From the NCBI GenBank assembly GCA_028289455.1, contig JANQPN010000039.1:124001-188000 (forward strand): a DNA stretch of 64,000 nucleotides. Reading direction: 5' to 3'. This DNA is from Wenzhouxiangellaceae bacterium (GTDB lineage: Bacteria > Pseudomonadota > Gammaproteobacteria > Xanthomonadales > Wenzhouxiangellaceae). The notes under the pieces were generated by a model. The model ran no database searches. It saw only the letters and a program-made list of their open reading frames with translations, and was not told the DNA's origin. Below are positions 8,807 to 17,724 of the stretch, piece by piece. The position numbers were made by a program, and so were the translations under genes. Positions within the stretch are counted from its first letter, which is position 1. Each line of letters begins with the position of its first letter.

Positions 8807-9943
8807 TCAACCGATGATCCCGGCAATCAGAAAACCCAGATAAGTTCCTATTGCATTACCAAGGCTTCCGATCAGTATGCCCGGCAACAGTAAATCCATG
8901 CGCCTGAAGTTTTGCGCCAGCGGTAACACAATGGTTGAACCACCAATGTTCGCTGCAGAGGCAATCGCTGCCATTTCAGGCTCCTGACGAAACAGCATGC
9001 TGCCTAAGAACAATATCAGGCCGTGTATCAGCACCATCAGCCCGACAAACAGAAACAGCAGCAAACCTATCTGCCCCAGTTCCACCAGCGCAGATAACTC
9101 ACAGTACGCACCCAGCGTTCCCAGAAAAAGGTAGGCACCATACATGCCCAGCATCTGCGTACCGGCAAGGCGATGTACAACCGGCAGCTGAGCAACTGCC
9201 AGCGCCAGTGTGGTCAAAATCAATATGGAAGGTATGCCGGACCACTCAGCTGCCGCCACCGACCCCCAGTGAGCAGCAAACGCCATTGCCAGCAACACCG
9301 CCAGATCATGCATGCCGGGACGCTGTGCTTCGGTCTGCTGCTGATCCGCATGCTCATCAATTACAGTTTGAGTCTGCATATGACGGCTTTTAACTGTTGC
9401 CCGGATTAATTTGGGCACAACCAGCAATGCCGTTACCCATAACACTGTGACCACATGATCAACCACCGTTGCAGCAACGAACAAATTACCCTGCTGGACG
9501 AAATCATAATGCAGCGCCAGTGCGTTGAAATTGGCTCCACCACCGATATAAGTCGCAGTAAACATTCCACTAATCGGTGCAAACCACTCTGCCAGCCATG
9601 CGTCTGCACCGGTTATCCAGCCAGCCAGTAACACCCCTGTCATGGTTGCTGCTGCGCCCAGCATAAACAACAACAGCATGGGCATCCCCGCCTGCTTCAA
9701 TGCTGACAGGCGAACATTCAATAATAAAAAGAAAATCGATACCGGTGCCCCCACTGAAATCAAGTGGCTGTAAAGCGGTGGTGCATTGGAAGCAGATGGA
9801 ATAATTCCGATATTGGCCAGAGCTGCCACCAGTAATATCACCAGAATGGCCCCGCCGATTGAGCGGCCGACAGGTTTGCTGGACAACCAGTGCGCGGCTG
9901 CCACACAAGACAATAAAACAACTAGAATGAACAGCTGGCTCAC
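8807..9943 (-). CDS. DUF819 family membrane transporter-like protein
   Basis: 378 residues with about ten membrane helices. The pattern GAPVSIFFLLLNVRLSALKQAG, TYIGGGANFNALA and IASAANIGGSTIVLPLA is typical of DUF819 (YjcL-like) proteins, which resemble a two-repeat anion or amino acid transporter fold. No substrate is known. A hydrophilic loop at about residues 185-210 separates the two halves. A TetR gene on the same strand lies about 320 bases upstream and may control it. Confidence 0.82.
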   Translation of the reverse strand: MSQLFILVVLLSCVAAAHWLSSKPVGRSIGGAILVILLVAALANIGIIPSASNAPPLYSHLISVGAPVSIFFLLLNVRLSALKQAGMPMLLLFMLGAAATMTGVLLAGWITGADAWLAEWFAPISGMFTATYIGGGANFNALALHYDFVQQGNLFVAATVVDHVVTVLWVTALLVVPKLIRATVKSRHMQTQTVIDEHADQQQTEAQRPGMHDLAVLLAMAFAAHWGSVAAAEWSGIPSILILTTLALAVAQLPVVHRLAGTQMLGMYGAYLFLGTLGAYCELSALVELGQIGLLLFLFVGLMVLIHGLILFLGSMLFRQEPEMAAIASAANIGGSTIVLPLAQNFRRMDLLLPGILIGSLGNAIGTYLGFLIAGIIG

Positions 9944-10260
9944 AACAACGTCTGCTGAATCAGCTCAATGAAAACAGATAATGGCTATGCAAAAAGTTCC
10001 AGGCAACGCTAGGCGCTGCACTGGAACAGGTTTCGCTTGGTACGCGAAAGAATTCTTTTCGCCGCTGGCCTTTCGCTGGCTGAAAGTACACTATCATTAT
10101 TTACCCATTTTAATTGACTTGTCTACTAGACTTTTAGCAAAAACAGGCAATTAGCACATTTCTGCCGGGTATGTTGATTTTTTGATGCTGTTCAGGCAAC
10201 TCGGAATGATTCACAAGATACTGCAGATTATTTAGGGGGCAATATTGACCGGCAAGCTGT
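9944..10260. other. Gene-free upstream region of the DUF819 gene
   Basis: No coding frame is supportable in these 317 bases. The stretch holds two small hairpins made of TTTCGC/GCGAAA and CTTTC/GAAAG around 10030-10085, and an 11-base palindrome at 10121-10131 listed separately. It presumably carries the DUF819 promoter. Confidence 0.5.
10121..10131. promoter_or_regulatory. Candidate operator palindrome upstream of the DUF819 gene
   Basis: GTCTACTAGAC is a perfect inverted repeat around a single central base. On the minus strand it overlaps a possible -35 element (TAGACA), with an AT-rich -10-like TAAATA 16 bases on. Such sites are typical of TetR-type regulators. Its link to the TetR gene directly upstream is inference. 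Confidence 0.3.
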
Positions 10261-10878
10261 TTAGCCAGCTTTCTGAAGCACCCGGCTAAACACAATTTCA
10301 ATGAAGTTTCGCATTGGCTCAGACGATTGCTCTACCTTGGAACGCAGCATGGCACCTTGACATCCACTGAGCAGGAACTCAGCCAGCTGTCCGCAATCAG
10401 CACTTGCTTCCAATTCTCCTGCTTCAATAGCAGCTTCCAGGCAGACTTGATGCTGCAGCTTCCAATCATCAAATACCTCAGCCAGCCGTTCCCGAAAAAC
10501 GCTGTTCTGTGCCGCCAGTTCCTGACTCAGGTTTCCAATCATGCAGCCACGGGAATAGTTAAACTCGACCAGGATATCAAGACAGTTTTCCAGGTAATTA
10601 CGTAAACGCTGAAGCGGCGCGAAACGATCATCATTCAGCATTTCAACCAGTAACGACGAGTAGTCGGTGGCGAAATCATCAATAATGGCAAGCCCGAAGT
10701 CCTGCTTGCTGGTGAAATAGTGGTAAAAAGACCCTTTGGGTACACCGGCAAGGCCCAGCACCGAATTGATACCGGCATTATTAAAACCCTGCATGGCAAT
10801 AATTTCGCCACCGGCTTTAATCAGTTTTTGCCTTGTCTGTGTATGAGCCATAACCTGCATATCATCGCTTGAGAGCAT
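10261..10878 (-). CDS. TetR/AcrR family transcriptional regulator
   Basis: 205 residues from the ATG at 10878; starts at 10860 and 10851 are also possible. A TTG at 10908 would place a perfect palindrome inside the gene and is rejected. The N-terminal helix-turn-helix is clear: TRQKLIKAGGEIIAMQGF, then SVLGLAGVPKGSFYHYFTSKQDFGL. The C-terminal ligand domain (FNYSRGCMIGNLSQELA) resembles the subgroup with NemR/AcuR-like domains that respond to small reactive compounds. It is divergent from the ABC-F gene yheS, and the DUF819 gene lies downstream on the same strand, so either could be a target. Confidence 0.9.
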   Translation of the reverse strand: MLSSDDMQVMAHTQTRQKLIKAGGEIIAMQGFNNAGINSVLGLAGVPKGSFYHYFTSKQDFGLAIIDDFATDYSSLLVEMLNDDRFAPLQRLRNYLENCLDILVEFNYSRGCMIGNLSQELAAQNSVFRERLAEVFDDWKLQHQVCLEAAIEAGELEASADCGQLAEFLLSGCQGAMLRSKVEQSSEPMRNFIEIVFSRVLQKAG

Positions 10879-10884
10879 AAAACT

Positions 10885-10898
10885 GTCAAATATTTGAC
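10885..10898. promoter_or_regulatory. Perfect 14-bp palindrome between tetR and yheS
   Basis: GTCAAATATTTGAC reads the same on both strands. It lies seven bases before the chosen tetR start and about 80 bases before the yheS start, in the shared divergent promoter region. It is a good candidate for the autoregulatory operator of the adjacent TetR protein and could also touch yheS transcription. Confidence 0.55.
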
Positions 10899-10979
10899 CA
10901 GCAGGCAATTACCTGCAGGCTGGTCATTAATCAGGCAAATGAATTGTACTGAGTGTCAGCTCCGGTACAATGCGCAGCG

Positions 10980-12893
10980 ATGATACGGTTCTCTCAGCTC
11001 AGCCTGCGCTGCGGTACGAAAACACTTTTCCAGTCCGCCGATTTTTCCATTCATGCACATGAGCGGGTTGGCGTTATCGGCAGCAATGGTTGTGGTAAAT
11101 CCAGCCTGTTCTCACTGCTCTTGGGTGAACTGAGCGCCGACAGTGGTGATCTGCACATTCCGCGTGACTGGCGCATAGCCATCATGCTCCAGGAAACGCC
11201 CCACAGTACCCGAACAGCTCTCGATTATGTCATCGACGGTGATACCGAACTACGTACACTGGAGCGCCGGCTACGAGCCGCACAACAAAGTCAGGACCAT
11301 GACGCATCAGCCGAAATCCTCGGTGAGCTGGATACCATTCAGGCATATAACGCAGAAACCAGAGCCAGCCAACTGCTAACAGGCCTGGGTTTTAAAACTT
11401 CCCAATTAGACCGCCAGGTAGAATCGTTTTCCGGTGGTTGGAGAATTCGCATGAACCTTGCCAGAGCGCTGATGCAACGCTCTGATCTGTTACTGCTGGA
11501 TGAGCCCACCAACCACCTTGATGTTGATGCGGTTGCATGGCTGGAAAACTGGTTGCAGCGCTACCCCGGCACCCTGATGCTGATTTCTCATGATCGTGAT
11601 TTTCTGGATACTGTTACCCAGCGCACACTGCATTTTGAATACGGCAAAATCCAGGTCTATAAAGGCAATTATTCCGCAGCTGAACGCCAAAAAGCAGAAC
11701 GCCTGGCACAGCAACAGGCAATGTATGCAAAGCAGCAGGCACGCATCAAACAGATAGACCAGTTCGTGCAACGGTTCCGTTACAAAGCCAGCAAAGCCCG
11801 GCAGGCTCAAAGCCGCTTAAAAGAACTGGACCGCCTGGAACGAATTGATGCGGCGCACATCGATTCACCTTTCAGCTTTTCCCTTCCATGCCAGGACAAA
11901 CTCTCTGATCCACTACTGGATATGCGGTCGGCCGACCTGGGCTACGGTGACAGTGTGATTATTCATCAGACCAGCCTGAGTATCCGCCCGGGTGATCGTA
12001 TTGGTGTTTTGGGCGCCAATGGTGCCGGCAAAACCACGTTGTTGAAAAGTCTCGCCGGTGAATTGCCACTATTGGCAGGAGAACGCAATGACGGCGACCA
12101 GCTGAGTATCGGTTACTTTGCTCAACACCAGCTGGAGGCACTGGATATGCATGCCAGCCCGATGCAGCAGCTGCAGCGGCTGAATGAACAGGCCAAACAA
12201 CAGGACATCAGGAACTTCCTGGGCGGCTTCGGTTTCGGCAGTGAAGCCGAAGCCGCATCCATTGAGCATTTCTCCGGCGGCGAAAAAGCCCGCCTCGCAC
12301 TGGCAATTATCGCCTGGCAGGCACCCAACCTGTTAATCCTGGACGAACCCACCAATCACCTTGATCTGGAAATGCGCCATGCACTGACAGTCGCTCTACA
12401 GCAGTATCAGGGAGCAGTACTGCTGGTTTCACACGATCGACACTTATTGCGCAACACAGTCGACGAGCTGCTGCTGGTCAATAACGGCAATGCCGATCGT
12501 TATGCCGGCAGCCTGGAAGATTATCAACAGCAGTTGCGAGAACATTACAAAACAACTGACCGAGCGACTGAAGGCAGCGGGCAAACAGCAGCAGAGAATA
12601 AGAAAAACAAGCGCCGCCAGGCGGCCAGCATACGCCAGCAGCTTCAGCCATTGACCAAAGCACTGCAGCAGACCGATAGGCAATTGACCGAGGTCAGCAC
12701 ACAGCTTCAACAGCTGGAAACCAGCCTTGCCGATAGCGATATCTATCAGCAGGCCAATGCTGACCGGTTACGAGAGATTCTGAAGCAACAGGGCACTTTG
12801 CGGACAGAACAGACGCAGCTTGAAGAACAGTGGATGGAACAACAGGAGGCACTGGAGCAGGCACAACGCCTCCTCAACATGGACAGCGGATAA
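10980..12893 (+). CDS. yheS: ABC-F ATPase, YheS-like
   Basis: 637 residues from the ATG at 10980, the length of Escherichia coli YheS; a GTG nine codons earlier lacks family support. Two nucleotide-binding domains are intact. Walker A motifs are GSNGCGKSS and GANGAGKTT, signatures are FSGGWRIR and FSGGEKARL, and both Walker B motifs read LDEPTNHLD. A charged linker with KASKARQAQSR lies between them and a coiled-coil tail follows residue 540. There are no membrane segments, so it is a ribosome-associated ABC-F factor that acts on translation, not a transporter. It is divergent from the tetR gene. Its stop lies one base from the stop of the convergent metzincin gene. Confidence 0.93.
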   Translation: MIRFSQLSLRCGTKTLFQSADFSIHAHERVGVIGSNGCGKSSLFSLLLGELSADSGDLHIPRDWRIAIMLQETPHSTRTALDYVIDGDTELRTLERRLRAAQQSQDHDASAEILGELDTIQAYNAETRASQLLTGLGFKTSQLDRQVESFSGGWRIRMNLARALMQRSDLLLLDEPTNHLDVDAVAWLENWLQRYPGTLMLISHDRDFLDTVTQRTLHFEYGKIQVYKGNYSAAERQKAERLAQQQAMYAKQQARIKQIDQFVQRFRYKASKARQAQSRLKELDRLERIDAAHIDSPFSFSLPCQDKLSDPLLDMRSADLGYGDSVIIHQTSLSIRPGDRIGVLGANGAGKTTLLKSLAGELPLLAGERNDGDQLSIGYFAQHQLEALDMHASPMQQLQRLNEQAKQQDIRNFLGGFGFGSEAEAASIEHFSGGEKARLALAIIAWQAPNLLILDEPTNHLDLEMRHALTVALQQYQGAVLLVSHDRHLLRNTVDELLLVNNGNADRYAGSLEDYQQQLREHYKTTDRATEGSGQTAAENKKNKRRQAASIRQQLQPLTKALQQTDRQLTEVSTQLQQLETSLADSDIYQQANADRLREILKQQGTLRTEQTQLEEQWMEQQEALEQAQRLLNMDSG

Positions 12894-12894
12894 A

Positions 12895-14715
12895 TTATTC
12901 GGCTGTTGCTGCAAAGCCTTCGCAGGAGAATCCACGCAAACTAGTAATCCGCTGAATATTGCGCACGCCACTGCCACGGATGGTGTCGAAACTCAACATG
13001 CCGTTGTTGCAGTCTGTAAACTCCATCGTCAAGGAACCGAATTCCCGCCGCTGGATATCATTACTATCGAAGTCATCACCAAAGGCAGCACCCATTGAAT
13101 CGCGCGAATTCTCCAGCACCAGAGTATTTCCGACGATATCTGCAACCCCGCCATTCCAGGCCTGGTTGCCATTTTCATCAAAAGTGAACCAGTAAATAAC
13201 TGCCTGATCTGCACTGATGACCTCTATTACCCAGCCCTCACCATTGGTTTGCGGGTCGAACCAGGAACCGCTTATTCCTACCGGCAATGCAGTCGATTCA
13301 GCATTACCATCCAGCCTGACAAAACGCTGAATACTGTATGAGTCAGATCCAAACTCCGGTGGTCCGGAATAACTGACCACAGCATTATCATCATCCAAGA
13401 AAACAAATTCCAGCGTGCCCCAGAATTCCCGCACAATGTCGCCAGAATCAAAAGCACCGCCAAACATTGCGCCTGATGCAATTCTGACGTTATCAAACGT
13501 ATAGGTATTACCGTTGATTTCACCGACTGCTATCAGCCAAACCTGCTCACCACTGCCACCCAGTGGCGGATAGCTGAACCAATAAAATCCAGCCGTTGTT
13601 TCATCCAGCACCTCAATAACCCAACCTTCTCCATTGCGGGTCGGGTTGAACCAGGACCCGGTGGGTCCTGGTTCGGATAACGGCAGTTCCAAAGCCTGGT
13701 TATTGAAAAACCAGTTGAATTCACTGACTGAGCCAATTTGAATCTGTGCCGGGCCAAACTGCTGACTGTCGGTTACCAGAACCGTATGATTGGGCGCCAG
13801 GCCACTGGCAATGGCCACCCGGCAGAAACCGAAATCATCTCCACTGATCAGCAGCTGAATATCACAGTCCTGATCAGTAACCCCGATGTAATTGACATGC
13901 ACTGTGTAATCATCAGCTGTGCCCTGCAGCTCATCAACACCAGCCATGCCCAGACGCAGCGCGGCTATATCATCAGCTGCCAGTGTTCGCTGTGCTTCAT
14001 CAAAGCGGGTGCCCTGCTGCATCACTGCCTCCGTTGCCAGCACGCCCAGCAGCATGCCGACGGCTCTGTCTGCATTGGCTGAAAACGTGTCATTACCCGG
14101 CAAGTCAGACAAATCAACCGAGTAACTTCGTCTGTCGACCAGATCATCCAATACAAATGGGTTGTTATCGATAATTCGAAACCAGTTGCGGTTAATATCA
14201 TCACCACGGCGGTCATCGCCAGAGCCGATAATAAAATCCGGTCCTGCGCTGATATCGAATACCCCGTTCGGCCCGACCTGGGCCTGGGTATGGTTGAGAT
14301 TGGCTCCACTTAAATCTGACTCAGAAGCCAGATTGACATGCGCCAGCCCAAGACAATGACCCAACTCGTGCAACAGTACTGATTCAAAGTCAAACCGTCC
14401 AACGGGAATATTGTTATTTAATCCAGTGTTGAGGTTGCCTCCCTGGTTCTGCAATGCATTCCAAACTATGGCGACATTCTGTGCCGCAACCGCCGCAACC
14501 TGCTGACTCTGACTGTCAGGATCGATACAAAAATTAACCACCAGCTCAGCGCCCTCACCCTGATATCCGGCGACGTGGGTTATTGATGCTGCATCACCCT
14601 CTGATGAGCTGAGAAAAGCCCCAGCCTGTAATACTGAAGCCAGCAAACTGCTGCACAAAGCTGTGCAAATTCGAATCCCCCGGCATCCAGGCAGAATTTT
14701 TATCCCGCCATTCAT
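12895..14715 (-). CDS. Exported metzincin-like protein with two C-terminal repeats
   Basis: 606 residues. A hydrophobic segment around residues 14-33 should direct export. HELGHCLGLAH (His116, Glu117, His120, His126) is the HExxHxxGxxH zinc signature of metzincin metalloproteases. The C-terminal part holds two related repeats starting GSWFNPTRNGEGW (about 355) and GSWFDPQTNGEGW (about 482), each about 125 residues and predicted to be beta-rich. A similar element occurs in the giant RHS protein. The start codon overlaps the stop of the upstream gene by four bases, so the two are coupled. A secreted protease role is likely, but the substrate is unknown and the Met-turn was not identified. Confidence 0.78.
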   Translation of the reverse strand: MNGGIKILPGCRGIRICTALCSSLLASVLQAGAFLSSSEGDAASITHVAGYQGEGAELVVNFCIDPDSQSQQVAAVAAQNVAIVWNALQNQGGNLNTGLNNNIPVGRFDFESVLLHELGHCLGLAHVNLASESDLSGANLNHTQAQVGPNGVFDISAGPDFIIGSGDDRRGDDINRNWFRIIDNNPFVLDDLVDRRSYSVDLSDLPGNDTFSANADRAVGMLLGVLATEAVMQQGTRFDEAQRTLAADDIAALRLGMAGVDELQGTADDYTVHVNYIGVTDQDCDIQLLISGDDFGFCRVAIASGLAPNHTVLVTDSQQFGPAQIQIGSVSEFNWFFNNQALELPLSEPGPTGSWFNPTRNGEGWVIEVLDETTAGFYWFSYPPLGGSGEQVWLIAVGEINGNTYTFDNVRIASGAMFGGAFDSGDIVREFWGTLEFVFLDDDNAVVSYSGPPEFGSDSYSIQRFVRLDGNAESTALPVGISGSWFDPQTNGEGWVIEVISADQAVIYWFTFDENGNQAWNGGVADIVGNTLVLENSRDSMGAAFGDDFDSNDIQRREFGSLTMEFTDCNNGMLSFDTIRGSGVRNIQRITSLRGFSCEGFAATAE

Positions 14716-15251
14716 TGCCTGCTGATTTCACGCATCAAGCTATCCAGCTGCTGCACAGCGGCAGACAAATCCACCAGGCTGTTGACCTGAGGAAAACTCT
14801 CACTGTGCCCACGCAGCCCCCGATAGCCAAATTCATGCATCCCTCTATCTGCAAGGATACGTATATATGTCATATCCTGATCTGTACGCACCAGACGTAA
14901 TCGCGAGGCCGCATCAGCTTCACGGCTAAACTGCCGGATTTCTTCATTGACACCTGAGGGATCAAACTCGGCTACACCCAGCGTATACATTGAATTCATC
15001 AGGCGGTTTAATGCAGCGGCATCAAGACTGACTTCATAATCACCTGCTCGCCGGCTGATCGCAGGATAGTGAACATGCACTCGGCCATCAGCAAATACCT
15101 GCATGCGCATGGCATTATCCTGTTCAGCAACCATGCTGATTACCCGCTGGTATTCCAGTATCAACTGGGCACCATTCAGACTGCTTTGAGCAAACAACTG
15201 CTGGTTGAAGACAGTCAGCAGTAACAGCATCAAACGCAGGCTTCCACTCAC
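14712..15251 (-). CDS. Exported protein of unknown function, coupled to the metzincin gene
   Basis: 179 residues with a signal peptide (LRLMLLLLTVFNQQLFAQS). The mature part has mixed strand and helix character, with VFADGRVHVHYPAISR near residue 55. I recognise no domain. Its stop overlaps the start of the metzincin-like gene (ATGA), so the pair is co-translated and the product may be a partner, chaperone or inhibitor of that protease. That is inference from position only. Confidence 0.7.
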   Translation of the reverse strand: MSGSLRLMLLLLTVFNQQLFAQSSLNGAQLILEYQRVISMVAEQDNAMRMQVFADGRVHVHYPAISRRAGDYEVSLDAAALNRLMNSMYTLGVAEFDPSGVNEEIRQFSREADAASRLRLVRTDQDMTYIRILADRGMHEFGYRGLRGHSESFPQVNSLVDLSAAVQQLDSLMREISRQ

Positions 15252-15478
15252 GTTATAACTCCGGTTTGCCGATTCCTTTCAAGAATTGAAATTGCAGGAT
15301 TGGTGGGTTTGTCAGTTGTCATTGGCTTAAGCATAGTGCACAGGCAGAGAATCATGCCCCTTGCACAAATAGACCGGAAACCGGCCTGTTTCACTCACCA
15401 CTGAAAGATTAACCGCCGACAGGCTACAAGAATGTTAATAGCTTTGCTGTTGCAACTGTTTGTTTGGCGTCGGCTAAG

Positions 15479-15937
15479 TCACTTAACGGTCAGCTCGTAA
15501 CCAATCTCTGATTCGTCGTATAGCGAATTAAATATATCCACATACCATACACCGGGCGCCGGACGGTCAACCCTGAGTGTTGCCGACTCTGCCGTAGAGT
15601 CATCACCCAAATCCCAATCGGGAGATTCTCCATAGGCGGATATTGCCTCTCCATGCTTAATCGCCAGATCCAGATCACCCTCTGCCAGCATACTGACTAC
15701 AAACTCCTGAGTGCCCGCTGCTATTTCTACAGTATAGGTATGGTATGAGGACGACTCATCTTCACCCAGGCCAGCCAGCTTTCCTATTGCTTTATCACCG
15801 GATTCAAGGCTGCCGACAACACCTGAGCCGGCATTGGGCGCATGAAGAGTCTGTTGAGCCTGCACAGTCAGGCAACACAGGCCAAGCAATACCGAAATCA
15901 CAGTGTAATACCCAGTGCGTCTGTAGCCAGTTCTCAT
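15479..15937 (-). CDS. Exported PPC-domain (pre-peptidase C-terminal) protein
   Basis: 152 residues. After a basic start (MRTGYRRTGYY), a signal peptide runs to VQAQQ. The rest resembles a single PPC-type beta sandwich: SSSYHTYTVEIAAGTQEFVV, the aspartate-rich DLDLAIKHG, and a terminal APGVWYVDIFN...YELTVK. Such domains usually sit at the C-terminus of secreted proteases; here the domain stands alone, as a small secreted or periplasmic protein. No partner gene overlaps it. Confidence 0.75.
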   Translation of the reverse strand: MRTGYRRTGYYTVISVLLGLCCLTVQAQQTLHAPNAGSGVVGSLESGDKAIGKLAGLGEDESSSYHTYTVEIAAGTQEFVVSMLAEGDLDLAIKHGEAISAYGESPDWDLGDDSTAESATLRVDRPAPGVWYVDIFNSLYDESEIGYELTVK

Positions 15938-15997
15938 ATCTAACCTCTTCTCATTTGTATAGTAGTTGACCGCAATATTATTGCACGCACGCCGGCA

Positions 15998-16897
15998 TCA
16001 CAGTGGCAGTCGATGACGGCGGGCCCGAAATACCGGGTCCAATGAAAAAATCAGCAGCGCCAGCCAGATTCCGGCAAAAGTAATCATATGACCTGTGCTG
16101 AACGGTTCTTCATATAAAAATACCGCCAGCAGAAAGCTGATGGTTGGCGCCAAGTATTGAAAGAAACCAATTACTGTCAATGTTAACCGCTTGGCCGCAT
16201 AGGCAAAACCGATCAGCGGCAGTACTGTAACCAGACCGGAAAAAACCAGCAACCATGCAGTGGTCGCGCCATGTGTCAGGAAAGTCAGCGGTTCACTGCG
16301 TAAAATGCCAACCAGAAATGCAATGGCCGGCAGACTCAGCAGCATTGCTTCCCATAACAAACCCACCATTGGCCCAACGTCCAGCTGTTTACGGATTAAG
16401 CCGTAAAATCCGAAACTGAATGCCAGCATCAGGGCGATCCACGGCGGCTGCCCCAGGTAAATACCCAGATAAGCGGTTGCCGCAGCAGCGATCAATACCG
16501 CAAGCCAGCGGGCAGGCGTCAGGCGTTCGCCCAGAAACAGCATACCCAGCAGTACATTGACCAGCGGATTGATGAAATAACCCAGGCTGGTGGAGAGCAC
16601 TCTGTCATTGACCACCGCCCAGACAAATATCAGCCAGTTGCAGGCCACCAATGTACCGCTCAAGGCAAGCCAGGCTACCGTTCGTCTGGAAACGGCCAAT
16701 CGTTTCCAGAAACCCGGCCCGTCCCGCAATATCAGAAACCCGGCAACGAAAAAAATCGACCAGATTATCCGGTGAGCAATGATTTCGTATGGTGATACGC
16801 CCCCCAGCCATTTGAAGTAAATAGGGGCAACACCCCAAAAGGCGAATGTCAGCAGCGCTGCAACAACACCCTGGCGGTGTTCTGAAAGATTATTCAT
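15998..16897 (-). CDS. rarD: EamA-type transporter RarD
   Basis: 299 residues with about ten membrane helices and the RarD N-terminal motif FAFWGVAPIYFKWLGGVSPY, followed by EIIAHRIIWS and SLGYFINPLVNVLLGMLFLGERL. The family belongs to the drug/metabolite transporter superfamily; it was first linked to chloramphenicol sensitivity and its natural substrate is not established. The ATG at 16897 gives the standard N-terminus. It is a single gene divergent from the small membrane-anchored protein at 17020. Confidence 0.93.
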   Translation of the reverse strand: MNNLSEHRQGVVAALLTFAFWGVAPIYFKWLGGVSPYEIIAHRIIWSIFFVAGFLILRDGPGFWKRLAVSRRTVAWLALSGTLVACNWLIFVWAVVNDRVLSTSLGYFINPLVNVLLGMLFLGERLTPARWLAVLIAAAATAYLGIYLGQPPWIALMLAFSFGFYGLIRKQLDVGPMVGLLWEAMLLSLPAIAFLVGILRSEPLTFLTHGATTAWLLVFSGLVTVLPLIGFAYAAKRLTLTVIGFFQYLAPTISFLLAVFLYEEPFSTGHMITFAGIWLALLIFSLDPVFRARRHRLPL

Positions 16898-17019
16898 AAA
16901 GCGCTACCTGGAAAACAACATCCATCATATCGGCAGCAGGCAAGGCAAACAACGCCTGTTATTAAACCCCTGCTCAGAAAAAACCATCAGAGCAAGTATG
17001 CAACCACTGCGCAACCATT

Positions 17020-17592
17020 ATGTCTGAAGAGCACAATCAACTCAGCAACTTCAATCAAGTCATTAAAAACACTCAGTTGACTGCCATCGCAGCAGGCTTC
17101 GTCAGTTTGATGGCATTGGCAGTATCCATTTATGAAGCTTATTTAAACCGGGAGCAGCAACGGATTTCAGTTTTGCCGTTAGTAGATGCCTGGACCAGTT
17201 ATAACGGTGAAAGCTATGGGATTAATATCGCCAATAAAGGCACTGGTCCGGCACGAGTTAAATCCATCAGCCTGTCCCGTAAAGACCAGCTCTACCAAAC
17301 ATGGCCACAGCTTTATGAACCGGTTATGGGTCAAAATGCCTACGTCTACAGTCAATCAATGCTTTCGGGGGACATCATGGCTCAGGGGGAGTCAATCAGC
17401 CTGCTCAGCTACAGCCGAAGTGAATTTGCACAACAGGCGCATGCAGTTGAATCTGAAATTGACATGCAGTTATGTTACTGCTCTATTTTCGATGAATGTC
17501 ATCTACTGACTTTATATGGCTTGAACAGTGCTAGAGGTAGCAACACTGAATCAATTGATAATTGCCCTGTTTATCCGGAAAACCAGTTTTAG
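17020..17592 (+). CDS. Single-pass membrane protein of unknown function
   Basis: 190 residues. A short cytoplasmic head is followed by one membrane helix (LTAIAAGFVSLMALAVSIYE, about 26-45). The rest looks like a soluble beta-rich domain that starts LPLVDAWTSYNGESYGINIANKGTGPARV. Proteins with this layout are common and unnamed in proteobacteria. No catalytic motif is visible. It stands alone between rarD and the lipoprotein methyltransferase. Confidence 0.65.
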   Translation: MSEEHNQLSNFNQVIKNTQLTAIAAGFVSLMALAVSIYEAYLNREQQRISVLPLVDAWTSYNGESYGINIANKGTGPARVKSISLSRKDQLYQTWPQLYEPVMGQNAYVYSQSMLSGDIMAQGESISLLSYSRSEFAQQAHAVESEIDMQLCYCSIFDECHLLTLYGLNSARGSNTESIDNCPVYPENQF

Positions 17593-17724
17593 CCGATCCT
17601 CGCTTCCATTTTCTATAAGGATCTAAGACAGTCTGACCGCAAAATACGAAAGGTACGGTAGACCACTACATAAGCAGCCGCTAAGATTAAATGACCATTC
17701 GCTGCTTACAATCACGGATTCATT

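Noticed and set aside
8935..9393. 152-codon plus-strand frame across the DUF819 gene
   Set aside because: It lies opposite a clear membrane protein gene and has no motif; a shadow frame.
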